Below are positions 47,451 through 62,798 of a stretch of DNA of 64,000 nt, in pieces. The DNA comes from Botryococcus braunii. Its lineage: Eukaryota; Chlorophyta; Trebouxiophyceae. The stretch's first letter is position 1; every line of letters begins with the position of its first letter. The position numbers were made by a program, and so were the translations under genes. The DNA lies in NCBI GenBank assembly GCA_002005505.1, contig KV908400.1, forward strand, positions 150,535 through 214,534. The letters are read 5' to 3'. A model generated the notes under the pieces. It ran no database searches and had not been told where the DNA came from. It saw only the letters and a program-made list of their open reading frames with translations.

Positions 47451-48657
47451 GAAGGCATTCCAGGCCCGTCAAATGTTTCAGCGGCGGTGACTTGGCCATT
47501 CTCCATTATCTAGTTATCAGTATTGTTATCCGTGTTATAGCATAGTATTATTCCAACTAGGTTCTCACATACCGTGGTTTTATCCGTCTGCATCTCATCA
47601 TGCCTTCTGGGCTGGATTGATGTAATTCTTTCTTCTTTCTTAAGGAAGGAACCGTACTTCCAATATTACATCCAGGAGCAGCCATGGCCGGTGAAGAGGA
47701 CGGCACTACGAAAACTTGGAAAATGACTTTCTTAGTATGCTGCGCATGATCATTGGGGTCCGGCGCACGGTTAGAACAGATGTCCTTCTGTGTGAGCTTG
47801 GCATCCGGCCACTTCGACATCAATGGTTGAAGCGCATGGCAGCGTTTTGGAATTCTCGTTGTGACCTCCCAGAGGATCACATGTATGCGAATATTCTTAG
47901 GGACTCATGCTACTATGGAGTCACGACACATAGTTTAACTTGGGCAGGCTCGTTCATGCGTCCCTTGAGAAAACTTGGGTACCCCTATCCGGTGGACTGT
48001 CGTAGCCGTCATGATGTGGACATGGAGACTTTCAGGGCAATACTCACTAGTGTCCAGCGGCTCTCGGGATTGCACATATCTCCTAGATTAGCACCTAAGG
48101 ACCCCCAGTTATGCACTTGTCTTGGATGGATCGCCCGAACAAGGCCGATTCAACGTGAAATACTGTTGTCTCTTCCAGTTAGTGTTATAACCTAATTAGG
48201 CGTGTTAGGCAATTTTGTAAGTTTCGTCTTGGAGTCCATGACTTACCTATTGATGTAGGAAGACGCACCCATATCCCTCGTTCACAGCGTTTATGTGACA
48301 TGTGTGGCATAGCGGTGGGGGATGAGCATCATTTTGTGTTTCATTGCCTCGCACTTGCTCAGGTTCGGGACCTCTACCCACATTTGTTATCGTCCCTCTA
48401 TTGGTCACTACGTAAATTCATTTGGCAAGAGGATCAGAGTACGGTTGTTAATTTTATCTTTGATGCATTCAAGGCCCGCCAAGCGTTTCAGCGGCGGTGA
48501 CCTGGCCATTCTCCATTACACAGTTATCAGTATTGTTATCCGTGTTATAGCATAGTATTATTCCAACTAGGTTCTCACATACTGTTGGATTATCCGTCTG
48601 CATCTCATCATGCCCTCTGGGCTGGATTGATGTAATTCTTTCCCCTTTTTTCCTTAC
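47451..48657 (+). pseudogene. Non-LTR retrotransposon remnants, plus strand, unit B
   Basis: Copy of the 31912-33117 block: a 3'-end fragment (47451-47645) followed by the ORF2 C-terminal remnant (47704-48500) with [18 protein letters not shown] and the 3' UTR. Confidence 0.8.
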
Positions 48658-48750
48658 AATGAATGACGTCATTCATTGTATTCGTCCCATGTCTAGGCAA
48701 CTAAGGTCGCACAGCAAATGGGAGAGTTAGATAGCTCTCAAGTGCTCTCG

Positions 48751-50088
48751 TCACAGATTTGGCAACCCCTCGAAGGTATTCTTGCCACATAAACGCTTGT
48801 ACAGATCGACTCCGTTATTGAAAGAGATGCAGAATTTGCTGCCGTACATGTTGTACAGCGAAGCACGTGAAGAAAAGATGATGCTCGTCACCAACGAGCT
48901 CTTCGGAGCACCTCGTGCAAACCCTCTGGTCTCGAGGGATGCCTTGTTGTCTACCTTTATCAATAGGAAGGTCATGACACCCTTATCTAAATTGCATAAA
49001 GGTCCTATCAATGTACTATCAGGAAGGTGGAGTTTGAGCGCACACTTACGGCGAGGCACATGAGGCGGACGAGCGAACTAACTTTGGTTTCTGCAGAATA
49101 AGGCTCTAAAGGATGCACAAGAGCGAGGGGAGATGTCTAGGTCATCCCATAATCATGCCGCGTTTCCAATCTAAAAGGTCCTGTACGTGCGAAGTGTCAA
49201 TCTGTAAGGCTCTATCAAACCGCACGTGGTTAGCTATGTAGTATCCTAGTTTCGTAAGTTGTTGCATAAGGGTACCCGAAAAGGTTTCTCGGCCTTCTAC
49301 TATTGCCAATGTAGTGTCATGCATGAGGACCCTGTAGTGCAATGAATCAGGTCTCATGGCCGCTATATTGTTCCAAAACATAACCATGCAAAGTATCCAA
49401 GTTGACCACAATGAAAATATGTTTAATTCACAATTAATTATTTCCTCTGGGATTCTCCGACGCACCCGCAAAATCTGAGCTAGGACCCGCTTGTGCGCAT
49501 CCAATAGAGGCGTACTACTAGGTTCCCCGAGGACAACTGTTTGCCTTGAAGGCATCTGAGGCCCGGACTTCACACCCGTAGGAGATAAGGCGTGGTAGGC
49601 AAGCTAAGTACAGTTCTGTCATGAGAATCATTGACATGTTGCACCCGAGTTTGCTCTAGTAAGGTCTTCCCATGCTATCCAGAAGCTCTGCTTTAGGCTT
49701 TAAATGTCGGCTTGAAGGCCTTTGTTGGCATGAATATGTAACCCAAGGTATTTGACTTCCTGTACCGGAGTAATTGTAACCCCTGCAAACTTGTAGAGGG
49801 GTAGGGAGTGTCTGAGGGCCTGGATATACTAAAGGGTATTGTGTCTTGGCCCCGTTTAGGCTCATGTCTATACTCTTACACTATTCTTGAGTAGCATTCA
49901 CCAATAATTGTAGGTCTTCAACAGTAGGCGCGACGAGAACAAAATCGTCGGCAAAACCCAGCACTCGGAAACGTATTTTATCATATCGTGTGCCATCACG
50001 TAACTGAAGGGCAGCCGTGGGACAATGGTGTGCAAGATACGGACGGACGGACGGAATGGAAAGGAAAGAAAAGAATTACATCAATCCA
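48751..50088 (-). pseudogene. Non-LTR retrotransposon RT remnant, minus strand, unit B
   Basis: Copy of 33211-34548, including the FADD box (about 49955-49944) and the same disablements, so it was already dead when the unit was duplicated. Confidence 0.8.
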
Positions 50089-50740
50089 GCCGCAATGGAA
50101 GACAAATGCAGTATGTTACACCTTATACACAACAGTGCCAACTTGGCAGTGCCAAGCCACCCAGGCAAGCAATACTGTTTTGCCAGGAAATCAGAAGAAT
50201 GCCTTTGAATTAGTCCATCATTTGAACTTTTAAGTCATTACAGAATATCAGTCCTTTCCTACAACATGAGCATAAATAACGGATAATTTAAATGTATACT
50301 CTCTGATTGTCAAAACAAGTGAAGTGGGTTTACGATAACATCTAGAGCATACTATATAACCCCGGTACATTTTATTGACAGTACATGTGAACGGTTCTGT
50401 CGAATCGGTTGCCCATGCGGTACTGATAGCCCATCTGATGCCAAAATCACTCCTTTTCACATGCCGCCGGACGGCTGGATATGCTTTCCTTAACAACGAA
50501 TAACATGTAAACATATTTATTAAAGGGTTTGGGGGAATGGGGCTCATGCTCCGGCAGACATAGCCGAAGAGCCTTGGCAAGTGTGCTGCCAATCGCCTTT
50601 CAGCATGTGTTATGGTTATGTGTGTCCATGGCCCCTGGCTTCAACGTACCAGCAGGTAGCTACATGCTAAAGGATCCTATATAGGATATGCGGTTCGCGG
50701 GTAGGAGGTCCTTCATCTGTCCTCTGCTTGTGCTGGAAAA

Positions 50741-51191
50741 GTGGGGGGGGGGGGGATCAAATCTGTGCTGAATTGGGGGAGGGTGGGGGGGGGGGGATAA
50801 AATCTGTGCTGAATTGGGGGAAGGGGGGGGGGGGGATCAAATCTGTGCTGAACAGGGGGAGGGTGGGAGGTGGATCAAATCTGTAGTGATTTGGGGGAGG
50901 GTAGGGGGGATTCAAATCTGTGCTGGATTGGGCGAGGGTTGGGGGGAATCAATTCTGTACTGAATTAAGGGAGAGTGGGGGGGGGGGGTCAAATCTGTGC
51001 TGAATTGGGGGAGGGTGGGGGTGATTAAATCTGTGCTGAATTGGGGGAGGGTAGGGGGGGGATCAAATCTGTGCTGAATTGGGGGAGCGTGAAGGGGGGG
51101 GGGTTTCAAATCTGTGCTGAATTGGGGGAGTTGGAAGCGGGGGGGATCAAATCTGTGTTGGATTGGGGCCGGGGGGGGGGGGATCAAACAT
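50741..51191. repeat. G-rich ~37-bp minisatellite, unit B
   Basis: Same units as 35186-35655; G-run lengths differ by one or two bases. Confidence 0.9.
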
Positions 51192-51284
51192 GAGATGGAA
51201 AGGTGGGGGGACTCAATCATGGATGTATACATGCTACGTAGCCCTTGGGGTGACAAAAATAGTCCTTGGTAAAAGGATTCTCCG

Positions 51285-51318
<34 letters not shown>

Positions 51319-53666
51319 ATGGTCCGAATTACCAAGTATCACAGCTGACGCTGTCAGACATAAACTCACAGGTTGCATGTTCGGCAATCTTCACTCCTAA
51401 ATGCACTTTGTATGGCCGTCCCAGACATTATCACTGGAATCATGTCGCACAAAGACGCCGGAGTCAATACATGTGTGTCATGTTGTAATGTGAGAGACAA
51501 CAGATGTGTATTTGCCCACCGCCCATTGTACCTCCATCTCCACCTACCTCTCGCCCACTGCCGTGCGCCCCCCCCCCCCAACAGGTCCTCTATAAGCACC
51601 GTCCCCAAGCCCACCGCCCCAAGTACCTCCTTCTCCACCTCCCCCGCCCCCACCAAACCCTCCCCCCAGACCCCCTCCAGGCAAACCGCCTCCGCCACTT
51701 CCGCCAACCCTGGTGCGCTGCGCCCCTCCCCCTCCACGCCCTCCCTCCCTCCCCCCCCCTATCCACCAATATTTCATACCGCCTATTCCTATATTGACCC
51801 TGACTCTAATATTCTCAGGGACCATTCGACATTTTTTGCATATAGCTTTGTTATAGCACGGGGTTGGTGAGATGGAGGACCTGGCCAGGGGGCGGGGGGG
51901 CGGCAGTGGGGGAGAGGGAGATGGAGATGGAGGTACAATGGGCGGTGGGCACGGGGGCGAGGTGGAGATGCAGATACTGGGGACGATGGGCTCGGAGGAG
52001 GTGGAGACTGCTTGCTCTGGCAGCTGTCTACCATGTGCCTGTCCAAGCAACAGCACAGGAGTCAGCCAGTACGCCCCTCAGCTCAACCATGAAGTGCTAG
52101 ATCCCATGATGCCACGTAGCCAGCAGAATGTACTAGCATCTGTACATTAGTACATACTGCCTGATTGCCACATAAGTATGGATCCCGTTTTCTGGACATG
52201 GTAAGGTTTGTTCTACGACTATAAAAATCTACGTTGGGATTGCGCTCTGACATTTATTAAACCCGAGATACAATGACATGAGTACACGTAGGTTGTCATG
52301 GTTGCAGCAGGTTGGCAATGTTTACGAATTCGAAGCTGCCTGCGATTGTTTAAACTTGAAAAATATAAAGACATACAAGAAGCCCATGTCCTGCCCTGTG
52401 CGAGCCTTGTCGTAGAAGATGTGTCCACTTCACAAGCTGTAGAGACTATGTAGTGCCTAAAGCACCAAAGAGAGAGATAAAGGCAAGTGGAGAGATGTAG
52501 CTCATTACAATATGAGTTGTATCGTTAGTTGTCGCGACCCAGCGATCGCGTTCGTTACAATAACGAACGCGATCACGATGGCAACTGATCAGTTGCCATG
52601 GGCCACCCAATGCGATTGGATCATGTCCCGTGATGTGCAGCTGACACCACAGTAGTGGCATTGCTTAAACATTTGTCTCTATGGCTTTTAACATAGAACA
52701 AAACAGGTCTCTACGTGGAGTGCACTCAAGAAATCTGCATAGTCCGTTGTCAATGCAAATGATCAAAGTTGTGATAAGCCTGATTGAAATGCATCAATAG
52801 TCACAAGCCCTCCCATACGTAGGAGTACAGAAGTTGACGTATGCAAAGTGCTAAAGTCATATCTGTAATTGCATGGACTGTTTAAACTATAGTTTAATTA
52901 CTGGTGCTGGCAACCGAATGTTTTATAACTCAGGCCCATCAAAGGCCAAGTCCCGGCATAGGTCAAATTCTTATGGTTGGGACTGTAAATGTACAGTCCA
53001 AAACATTTGCACCTGCGCAGTGTATTTGCAAAACCCAGTGCAGCTATAGCCTGGGACTCGTTACGGTAGGAGTTATACTGGTACCAGTATAACTGAACTT
53101 TCGTTGCGGTGTGTAACACAACGAATAACACAACGATCAAGGCAATACTAATCTACCTGTTGACAAACAGCATATGTAGTACGACGGTACCAATGTACAT
53201 CTACAGCAGAGTCCATATGGTGGATTTGGACCCCACTTGGTGCACCAACTTGCAATTGCAACTGGTGTTTATTAACCTGGTATCAGGTTACTATCGATGG
53301 TTGACAGATTCACACTCTACTGCGTCTGCACTACTGCATGCATGTGCGGACGCCGAGCTGCAAACCATGTCGTTGACAAAAACCTGATGATGGACCAATA
53401 TAATGTTGACACTCTTCATGCACATCCACTTCTGGCGGCCCCTTTGGGCCCAATGCGATGAGGCTTGCAGGTTTTGAATACCTGCTATTTGACAGATGAA
53501 AACCATCAGATTGGTATGTACTGTACATTAAAGGATACGCCCCTTTGGTGCCCCGTACGTTTCTTCCTGATGCAGAGGGGTTTCTTATCTCGGCTGTGGT
53601 TTGCATGCAGAAATCGGGAAAGTTGCATAACTCGCACACCCACGGGACGCCATAAATCGGGGGTAG

Positions 53667-53978
53667 CTACAGTAAGAACAGGTGCATGAACCTAGGAGCC
53701 GTGGGAACCCTAGCTACAGTAAGAACAGGTGCATGAACCTAGGAGCCGTGGGAACCCTAGCTACAGTAAGAACAGGTGCATGAACCTAGGAGCCGTGGGA
53801 ACCCTAGCTACAGTAAGAACAGGTGCATGAACCTAGGAGCCGTGGGAACCCTAGCTACAGTAAGAACAGGTGCATGAACCTAGGAGCCGTGGGAACCCTA
53901 GCTACAGTAAGAACAGGTGCATGAACCTAGGAGCCGTGGGAACCCTAGCTACAGTAAGAACAGGTGCATGAAGCTAGG
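53667..53978. repeat. 47-bp tandem repeat (x6.6), unit C
   Basis: Identical array to unit B, offset 15,537 bp. Confidence 0.95.
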
Positions 53979-54455
53979 ACCCATTGACTCATCAAAAGTT
54001 TATCTCGACTGATATTGGGGCAAACTCTGGACAAAGCAGCTGCATAAAACCATCAAAGTAGGCATGAAGCCCAGCCTTCTGGGCCCACAGCTTACAAATC
54101 AAGCCCAAAGATATAACAACTCATTCCAAGCCAACAACGAGCCGCAAGCTCGCAATTGCACAACCGACCTTGAGCAGTGAGCCCACCACAAGCCCAACTA
54201 GTCATCACGCCCAGGCCAAAATGCCGATGCAGAACATATTATCTGCACTGAATCCCCACACAAGCCTGCACAGTCAAGCCTCTGCAGGCATGCGCAACTG
54301 CCCGCCCAGGAAGAAGACCGTCTCCGTCTGTAGTCCACTCACGTGCACCCATGTGGCCCACCCATGTGGGAGGCTCCACAACCCAAGTCTCTTTGAATAA
54401 AGAGCGCTACAAAGTCTGTTGTGTAGAGGATCCCTTCTGGGAAACCAAGAGGCCC

Positions 54456-55234
54456 TCATGTGCAGGAGCCAGTGGAGATGTAGGTGCACAGGGAGCTCCA
54501 GGACCGGATCTGGCCGCATGGCACGTTCAAGCAGGGTCTAGTGGCATTGCCACCGTCAGGGCGTTGGTTAATTGAACCGCAGCGCGCATACGTGGCCAGT
54601 GCCGACACATTGGTGAGCGTAGATCCGCTGCCAGTGAAGGAAACAAAGCATTCCCCCGGCGTACCGATGCCGTCCGCCAACCGCCCGAGCCCGGCAAGGC
54701 TTTGGAGACCACCGAGTTCATTTCCAGTGATACCGTATCCTGCGCACACGAGGCTTTGAAGGAACTCCAAGTTTGGGAGTTGCGCACCATACCAATAATA
54801 AAACCTCAGTCCATAGGTCATCAGTAGCTTGGCCAGGCCAGTGCCTGGCAGCACAGGGCCGCCGCCTCTGAAATCCATATGTGTCACAACCTCCAGCTTG
54901 GGAAAAATATCGATTGCCCATGGAGCAGACGCATCGTAGTAGAGTGCCAGGCCTCGCAGGATAGTCTGAACATTCTGGAGGCCCATGGCTTCTAGATGTC
55001 CGGCTACGTATGGAGCATTTTGCTCAGCACTGTACGTCATGATGACCGATAACGTCATGTTCACAGACCCGCATTCTGGGTAAGGGAAGATATTGTGGCA
55101 ACTGCAATCTCCATCGGGGCAACTGCCGGAAGAGCAGGAGGGGGCGTTCCATTCGCAGAGTTCCATGCGACACGATCCAACTCCATCATAACCAATCCAA
55201 ATGAGCATGTGTGCCCAGACGGGCGACCAACACA
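54456..55234 (-). CDS. EGF-like + receptor-L-domain terminal exon, unit C
   Basis: Protein identical to the unit B exon (258 residues, same acceptor and stop), so this copy has not yet diverged. Confidence 0.75.
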
Positions 55235-56577
55235 CTGCAAGAAGACCCCACAATGCACCCGTCAATTCGATCATCTCGAGGAACCTTGCATGCCGTGTTG
55301 AATTGGCCCTGGCTCTTACATTTATCTGCAAAGATCCACGAGGCCATTTGCACAGTGTGGGAATGGTCCCGCCGTCCCATCTCTGTTGCAACGCCTTCTG
55401 TTTGGTTCCTGGTGACAGGGTAACGTCCGGGTATTGTAGGAAGGTCCCTTGTAGTCAGTGGCCAGCAAAGATGCGCGTCGGTCCGTTGTAAGCCAGGTAC
55501 CCTGCTGATGGTGCTTGTGCACGAGAGGCAAACTCCATGAATTGCAAGGCAGAGAGGTACCCAAGTGCGAGAGCACCAAGGCAGCACAACATACTTGAGC
55601 TTGCAAGTGTGACAGATCAAGACCACACGCGCATGACAGGTCAGCACGGGATCCTCCTGACAGATCAGCAGAAGAGCCTCGTGACAGGTGAGCACGAGAC
55701 CCTCGTGGCAGCACAAGACTCGCGTGGCAGCTAAGCCAAAGACCTTTGTGAATATACAATGTCAAACAAGAAACCTCGTGACAGGTGAGCACAATTCTCA
55801 AAGGGCCCTCAACAGCAGGAACAGCAACTGCACTTACAAGGGGACGCTGGGGCTGGCAGCGGAGTGTTGGGGCACTCATCCACCATTATTGTCGGCGGGG
55901 GCGGCGGGGGCCTCGGCACCTACCCATACCCCCCAGCTATTGCAGTGAGACACCAAGATGCTGCGTTGCAGGAGGGGGGGGGGGCTGGGAGGTTAAAGTT
56001 TGAGTTGGAGGCCCGACATCAAGGTTTTGCCAACTTGTTGCAAGAATGCGGAGGGAGCTGCTGACTGCCGAGCCGGGGTTGATTTTGCAAGATTGCATTC
56101 TCATCAGCGAGCAATGAGTACCCCAAGCAGGAGCTCCGTAACTGTCTTAGGGAGGATGTGCCATGCTCCGACAGCAGCCTGGTGCCAAAAAAACTCCGGA
56201 AACAGAGAAAACAATACATTTATGCAGTAACTTTGAAGAGTGACGACCCGAAAGTGGAGAATGAGGAGCGGGAATAGGGAAAAAACCACTACCAAGCTTT
56301 AAAAACTTTGGCTGAGCAGAAGTAGCATCAAGTCCTGCCGAAGTCACAATTACTGATCTGCTGAGATGTGTGGCAGCGATCATGCAAGGGACGTGGAGTG
56401 GAACATGGAGCATTGTGCCCTGTGGGAGGAGATGAGCGAGATGAGGGTAGGGCGCGGTGGGGGAGAGACAGAGAGAGAGAGGGGGGAAGAGAGGGGGCAG
56501 AGAGGGGTGGAGGCAGGAAGGAGAGAGGGAGAGGGAGAGGGAGAGGGGGGAGAAGGAGGGAGAGACGGGGGGAGAGG

Positions 56578-56684
<107 letters not shown>

Positions 56685-56776
56685 AGAGAGAGAGAGAGAG
56701 GGGGGGGGGAGAGAGAGGCAGAGGGAGGGAGGAAGGCAGAAGGAGAGGGACGGGAGAGGGGGTGGGGTGGGGGCAC

Positions 56777-57386
56777 CGGGGGGGCAGGCGGGGCGGAGGC
56801 GGAGGCGGAGGTGGCCTGCGCGGAGGGGAATTGGGGGGAGGGGACCGTGGAGGCGAGGGGCTTGGTGGAGGCCGCGGGGGAGGTGGAGGCCGCGGGCTTG
56901 GAGGGGCGGGCGCGGGGGAGGTGGAGGCCGCGGGCTTGGAGGGGGCGGGCGCGAGGGAGATGGAGGCCGCGGGATTGGAGGCTGTGGGCGCGGGGGAGGT
57001 GGAGAGGGATATGCTGGGGTTGGTGGGCGTGGGGGAGGTGGGCGTGGCGGTGATGGGGGTGGCGGTGGCGGTGATGGGGGTGGCGGTGGGCTCGGAATGT
57101 CGGTCCAGAAGCCAATGGCAGTGAGGGCCACCAAATCCTGCGAGGAGAGTCCTGCAAACGAGAAGATTCTTCCTGTGAAGGAGAACTGGCTCCCTCCAGG
57201 GGTACTGGCCCCGTAGGGACCCAGGGTGCGGCCAAAGCTGGTCACGAAGGTCAGCTGTTGGAGAACCTGGTCAAAGAAGCCGGAGGCTCCCACCAGCTCC
57301 TCCCCCGCCTGCAGTCGCACCTCCACAGAAGGGGCCCGCCCCAATGGAAAGCCCCGCACTGCTCCCTCCCTCGATGAGTACAGCGC
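56777..57386 (-). CDS. Jacalin-lectin + Ser/Pro-rich linker exon, unit C
   Basis: Jacalin part identical in protein to B. The linker retains the longer G-runs on the plus strand, so the SPPPPP reading continues as PPPSPPRPPPPRPP before shifting again at a four-G run near 56903. 3' end approximate. Confidence 0.68.
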
Positions 57387-57991
57387 CTGCCAGCACAGCT
57401 ATAGCATTTCAAAAAAGAGATCCCCCAGTGTCTACTCGTCATCTAGACCTGTTCTGCACGATGAACTGTGGTGTATTTGTGGAAGACATTCATTTGTTCA
57501 CTTTTCCAAAGAGGGGGGAGGGGTGGGTTTGCTACCAAACGTAGTAGATACATGCCGCAGCACACAAATGTTAGCCAAGGCGTGAACAGACCTGTTGACT
57601 ACAAGAGACATGACCCCCACACTGACCAGTTCCTACAACGTAATGCCCACACAGGCTCCCACAATTATGGCACATAAGGTCCAGCTTTGGACACTGGTGT
57701 TTAAACTGACTTAAAGGAGCCATGTGTATGATGGGGTGCCAATCATAATCACTGTGCACATGGAGCAAATTACAACAAAAGGCTGACAAGATTTACTGAG
57801 GGTTCAAAGAGCAATGGGTTAGAGGAAAATGTGATGTGCAGGAACTTTAAACATTTGTGGGCCAGTACACCAAGAATGTGTGGGGCAGTACACCAACCCA
57901 TTCAGCACAAGCAACAAATCGGTCTTAAACTCTGGCACGCGTGAGACGGCCCGGACAGATAGATTTAAAGCACTATGGGAAAGGTGAAAGA

Positions 57992-58040
<49 letters not shown>

Positions 58041-61000
58041 CATTTGTCTCCCTGCTTTAGTAGTATCTTTGGGCAAGGAAAAGAAACAACGACCAACCCC
58101 CTTCCTTTTCAGAAGGGAAGAGGAAGGATCTTCCCTTTGCCATCATGTTCGTCCCAGTCTCTTGAGAATGAAGTTGAAGCAGGAAAAGAAAGGCGAAAGA
58201 ACGGAAGAGATGGGGAAGGGTCTTGCTCTTCAACACCCTTTTGATCTCAATCTTCCCAAGGAGGAGGGCTATACAGATCTGGGTGTATACATGCGAGGAC
58301 AATGAAGGAGGGGAGAGTCCACCATTTCTGCTACATGTTAGCAGAAGTATTAGTGAAACTGATGAAGTAATACATGGCTGGAGAGCAGAGGCTGGAGAAA
58401 GGATCTTGTGGTCATGGTGGGTGTTTCTTGAGGAAAGTGGGTGGCTACGCACCTGAAAGCCCATAATGACGGGGGTGGACGAAATAGAGGAAGTGCTGTC
58501 CATGCATCCCCCAACCCACAATCGCACTCCCGATATGGCTGGCCAAAGCACACCAACCCCATGCTCTTAGCATATCATTGCTGACAAATCAAGAACCAGC
58601 TGTCAACTTTGAAAATGGTGCAGTGTCCTGCCAACCAAGTTTCCGACTGATGTGGCTCAGAGTCTCCATTGCCTGTTAGCGGCGCACAGCATGAATGGTT
58701 ACTGCTTCAAGCCTTGGCGCATAGCAATATTGCTTACTGCTTCAAGAATTGGCGCATAGCAATATTGGTTACTGCTTCATCTTTTCTTCCACTGCCTTCA
58801 GGTTGGTATGGGTTTGAATAGTTCATCCTCCCTCCACACTTCCGTCACTATGATGTATGTACACGTAGTGGCAGGACGAGTTCCTCTCATATACGGCTCC
58901 ATCGTCATGAACAAGGTTTGATACATCCTGTAGTGCCAGTGCCACACTACATGAAGTGTTCCTTATAAATCACTGATCAATCAGGTGGAGAGGGTCCCTA
59001 TCCATGACTGTGACATTTCTTGGCAATCAGCACAGGCGCTGGCAGGCTGGGGTTTTCATAATCCTTTCAGAGTAAGTTGTGCAGCGTAAGTTGGGGCAAT
59101 GAAGATGAAAGGATTCCTGGAGATCCGGGAGTCCTAAGAGAAAGGTGTTGTGCCCAGCCCTGGTTCGAGGCAGAAGACGACCGTTTGGACAATGAGCTGG
59201 AAAGCACTAATCGCATTAATATTTGGACAGGCAGGGAAGGCATCAATGTTAGGACAGGCTGGAAGGTACTAGGAAGAGGTTTGAAACAGCAAATCGGATT
59301 CCAGGTTGGAGAGACGGTTGCTGCGGAACACTTGATGGTTCAAAAAGGAAGAGAAGAGAATTTGTACAGCAGCTTGATGGTACCGGCTTGAAGACAGGGT
59401 TCTGGTGCAGTTCGATGGTCCCAAGAGAAGAGAGGTTATCCAGCAGTTCGATGGTTCCATTCAGGAGAGAGGGTTTGCAGCGGTTCGATGCTTCCAAGTA
59501 GAAGAAAGGGCTTGCAGCCGTGTAATGGAGCCCAGCAGTGCCTGCCAAAAAAAAGCCTGAAGCATCCCCCCTCCACCTCCCCCCCCCCCCCAAAAAAAAA
59601 GAAGAAAAACAAAAGGGGGTCAAGGTGCCCTAATGAGGGCCCTGGCATCCCAGCTTGGACCCTCATCCATGCACCTCAAACTACAAGGGAGGTTTTGAAG
59701 CAGTGAACTGGTTCGAGCTAGAAGCCAAGCTTCTCAATTTCCGAAATCGCGACGTCATCCACGGCAATGACAGACCAGGAGCCGCACCAGTTCTCCCAGC
59801 ATCCCGGGAAATGACAGAGTACGGGCCTCACCATCCAAGTAAATCCACCATTGATATCCCAGGAAACGACAGAGGAGGGGCCTCACCCATTCAAAGCATG
59901 AGACCGCCACTGACATCCCAGGTAATCACTTTCAGGGCCCCACCAAAACCAAGTCGTGCTATCATCCCAGCCAATCATGACTAGGGCCCCACCATCCAAA
60001 GGAAAACCACCATTGTTATTCCAGGCAACGACAGACCAGGGGCCTCACCACCTCAAGTCGTGCCATCATTTTATATTCCAGGCAATGACAGAATAGGAGC
60101 GCAAGGAGCGCCACTGTCCCAGGCAATGACAGAAGAGGGCCCCACCATCCCAAGTCGCGCCATCATCCCAGGCAATCACAGTTCCCCCGAGGCGGCCGTA
60201 CAGGGGAGACAGTGAACTGCTTTCATTTGCAGGCGGAAGCGGCTTCCGGGGCAGCTGCATCCGCGATGGGCCTGCCGCATTCCAGCTCCCCTCTGAAACC
60301 CTCTGAGAACAGACCAAGGCAGTGCCAGGGTTGTGGGTTATACTCTACTGCAGAGTTTCAGGCTCAGATTTGAGCTCCTATACAGCATCATCTAATACGC
60401 AAGGCAAGGGAGCCCAGCCACTGACATCCTCCTAAATATGCCTGTTGTTTTCACCTGCAGAATTTGACAGGCCGCCGTATTCACTTTTGCCCGGGGCGCT
60501 AGGGTCAGTTTTGAGGATGCCGCTGGTTGTCAAATCCTGTACCGCAGCGGGATCTGCTTGCATCAGCTGCCGCCCCTCATGTTCCTATCCAAGCCGCACC
60601 ATAGCTTGAACACATGAGTCCACAAATTCAGTCAAGATGTGCATGAGATTCGAAGGTTGCTTAGTACCCAGACGAGTGTGCGTATACGAGCAACATACCA
60701 GTATGCAGTAAAATACTGTACATGCCACATGAGGGATAATGTACCAGCCCATTCCTGGAAAGGTCAGATGCAGTTGTTTGGGATGTAAACATTGAAAAGC
60801 CACCACCATTTGATGTTTGAAGCAGATTTAAGTGTATGTTGCATGCGTGTAACATTGGGTCCCTGTCCGGTAAGGAAACCAAATTTTAGACATGAGTTTT
60901 GGACAAACTTGGGTTAACTGCTATGGAGTTGCATGGGTTCATGAGCCACCAGTCCTCACACATCTGAGAACTAGCAAACCATAGTGGTGTTTCATAGAAT

Positions 61001-62707
61001 CTGAAGAAAGGTTAGTCATGTGAGAGCTGCAGAGCTTCAGATACCCCTTGTTGCAAGTCCAATTTGATCATGATCTATTGGGTTGTAGCTGGCCAACTTG
61101 AACTCGGTTTGGGCCTACCACTAGTCCAAAAATACTAGTGCATGGGCTTTATCTGTCCGTGTGACATTATCAACGGGCACCCTGATGCTTCTACTGTTAC
61201 CAGCTTGGTAGTCGGATCTTTTCAAGACATCCGACTACTATCTGTTTTCTCATCCAGCAAATTTGTTTTCTCATCCTCAAAATGGTTTCCTCCAAAGTTG
61301 GAGTTCTGGTTAACACATGTTACTACTCCATGTGTCACTGCCAATACCTAGAGTTTTTAACAAGGGCCAGTGGCATGCGTACAATTCCATTGCAAAATTG
61401 AATGCAGCAGGCTGGCCATTAATGAAACTGGGATTGTTCCAGGATATAGCAATCCTGGCACCCGCTGTACAATCTATGTCATGACCTAATCACGACAGTT
61501 GGCTCCCAACCATGGGCTGCAGCACAAGGTTCATTCCAGGGTACCATTTCTAAGAGACCAATGGTCAAGTATAGTTCGTACTTAGCAACTAGTTCAAATG
61601 ACACATATTTGTCATCGTAAGGGGCATGTACGTGAAGTGTATAGCATTAACAATGTATGCACAGTTCTTAAAACGAAAATCGGTGACGTCAATTAAAAAT
61701 GGCAGCCAAAGCTTCTTCCGGTGAATACAAGATTTTAACAGCGAAAAGCTTGACGCGCTGACCTTCAAGAACGACCTAGAGGCTAGGGTAGAGGCTCCTC
61801 ACCAAGAAAGGACTTGCTGAGGAAGGACTCGGGCCCATGGTCATTCCAGTGGGAAGCGTGAAAGCAAGGAAAACTGCCAAGCTAGATACCAAACTTAAAC
61901 GTGCCCGCTTTGGACTCGTGAGGTGTGTCATTTTCCCGCCTCGGCGATAACTGCAACACTTCCGCCCACAGCAAATAAGTATTTGGCGCATTCTACTAAT
62001 CTACTCGTAACATTGATCATCTGGACTGATGTCCAGTTCTCATTTTTATCGGGGACAAGCAAACGGTTTGATATACTCTCAAACGGGTTGCCCGGGCACT
62101 ACGACTCGAACTGAACTTGGGCTCGAGTGTGAAGGGTCAAACGGGAGTGATTCAGAATTAATATGCAGTAAACACGCGCGATATCCCGTGGAAATTTGTG
62201 ATGGGAGACATTGAGGTGGATGTCTTTCCGTCTAAAATCCAACCAGCGTAAGATCCAACCATTCCGTTATCAGAACTGCGTTTGTTCTAGTACAGTATTG
62301 CAAACAATGTTAATCAAGGAGATTACTTCAAATCGGGGTGCACCTCGGGTTGTTACGCACAACCCTTCCCAGATCTGGATCTATGTGTAGCCACATAAGC
62401 ATTTGTGTGTCCACATCATTCACAAGCCAAAGGAACACAGCAGCAAGATGTCGTCATAAGTGCTATATTCAAGTGAAGTTTTTCTGCCCCAGTACAGTAG
62501 CCGCGGCGATGGATTAATGCAGAGCAGTCTGGCCTTCCCCGCCAATTTTGAATATCGATCACATGGCTGGGTCACCGCACGTGGCTGCTTTCAGATGCTA
62601 TCGAAGCTGTCGCACCGTGCACTCAAATGCCCGGCCATGTTTGGCCGTTAGGGGACTCAAGAGCAATGGAGGCCCCTGAGGTCTTCCGCACAAAACTACC
62701 TCAGCTG

Positions 62708-62798
62708 AAATTGACTGACTAGGACTCATCTATTGTAGTAGAAGGGTCATCTGCAGATTCCGTTCTACTACAATAGATGAGTCCTAGTCAGTCAATTT
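62708..62798. repeat. Perfect 36-bp hairpin, unit C
   Basis: Same arms and loop as in A and B. Confidence 0.9.
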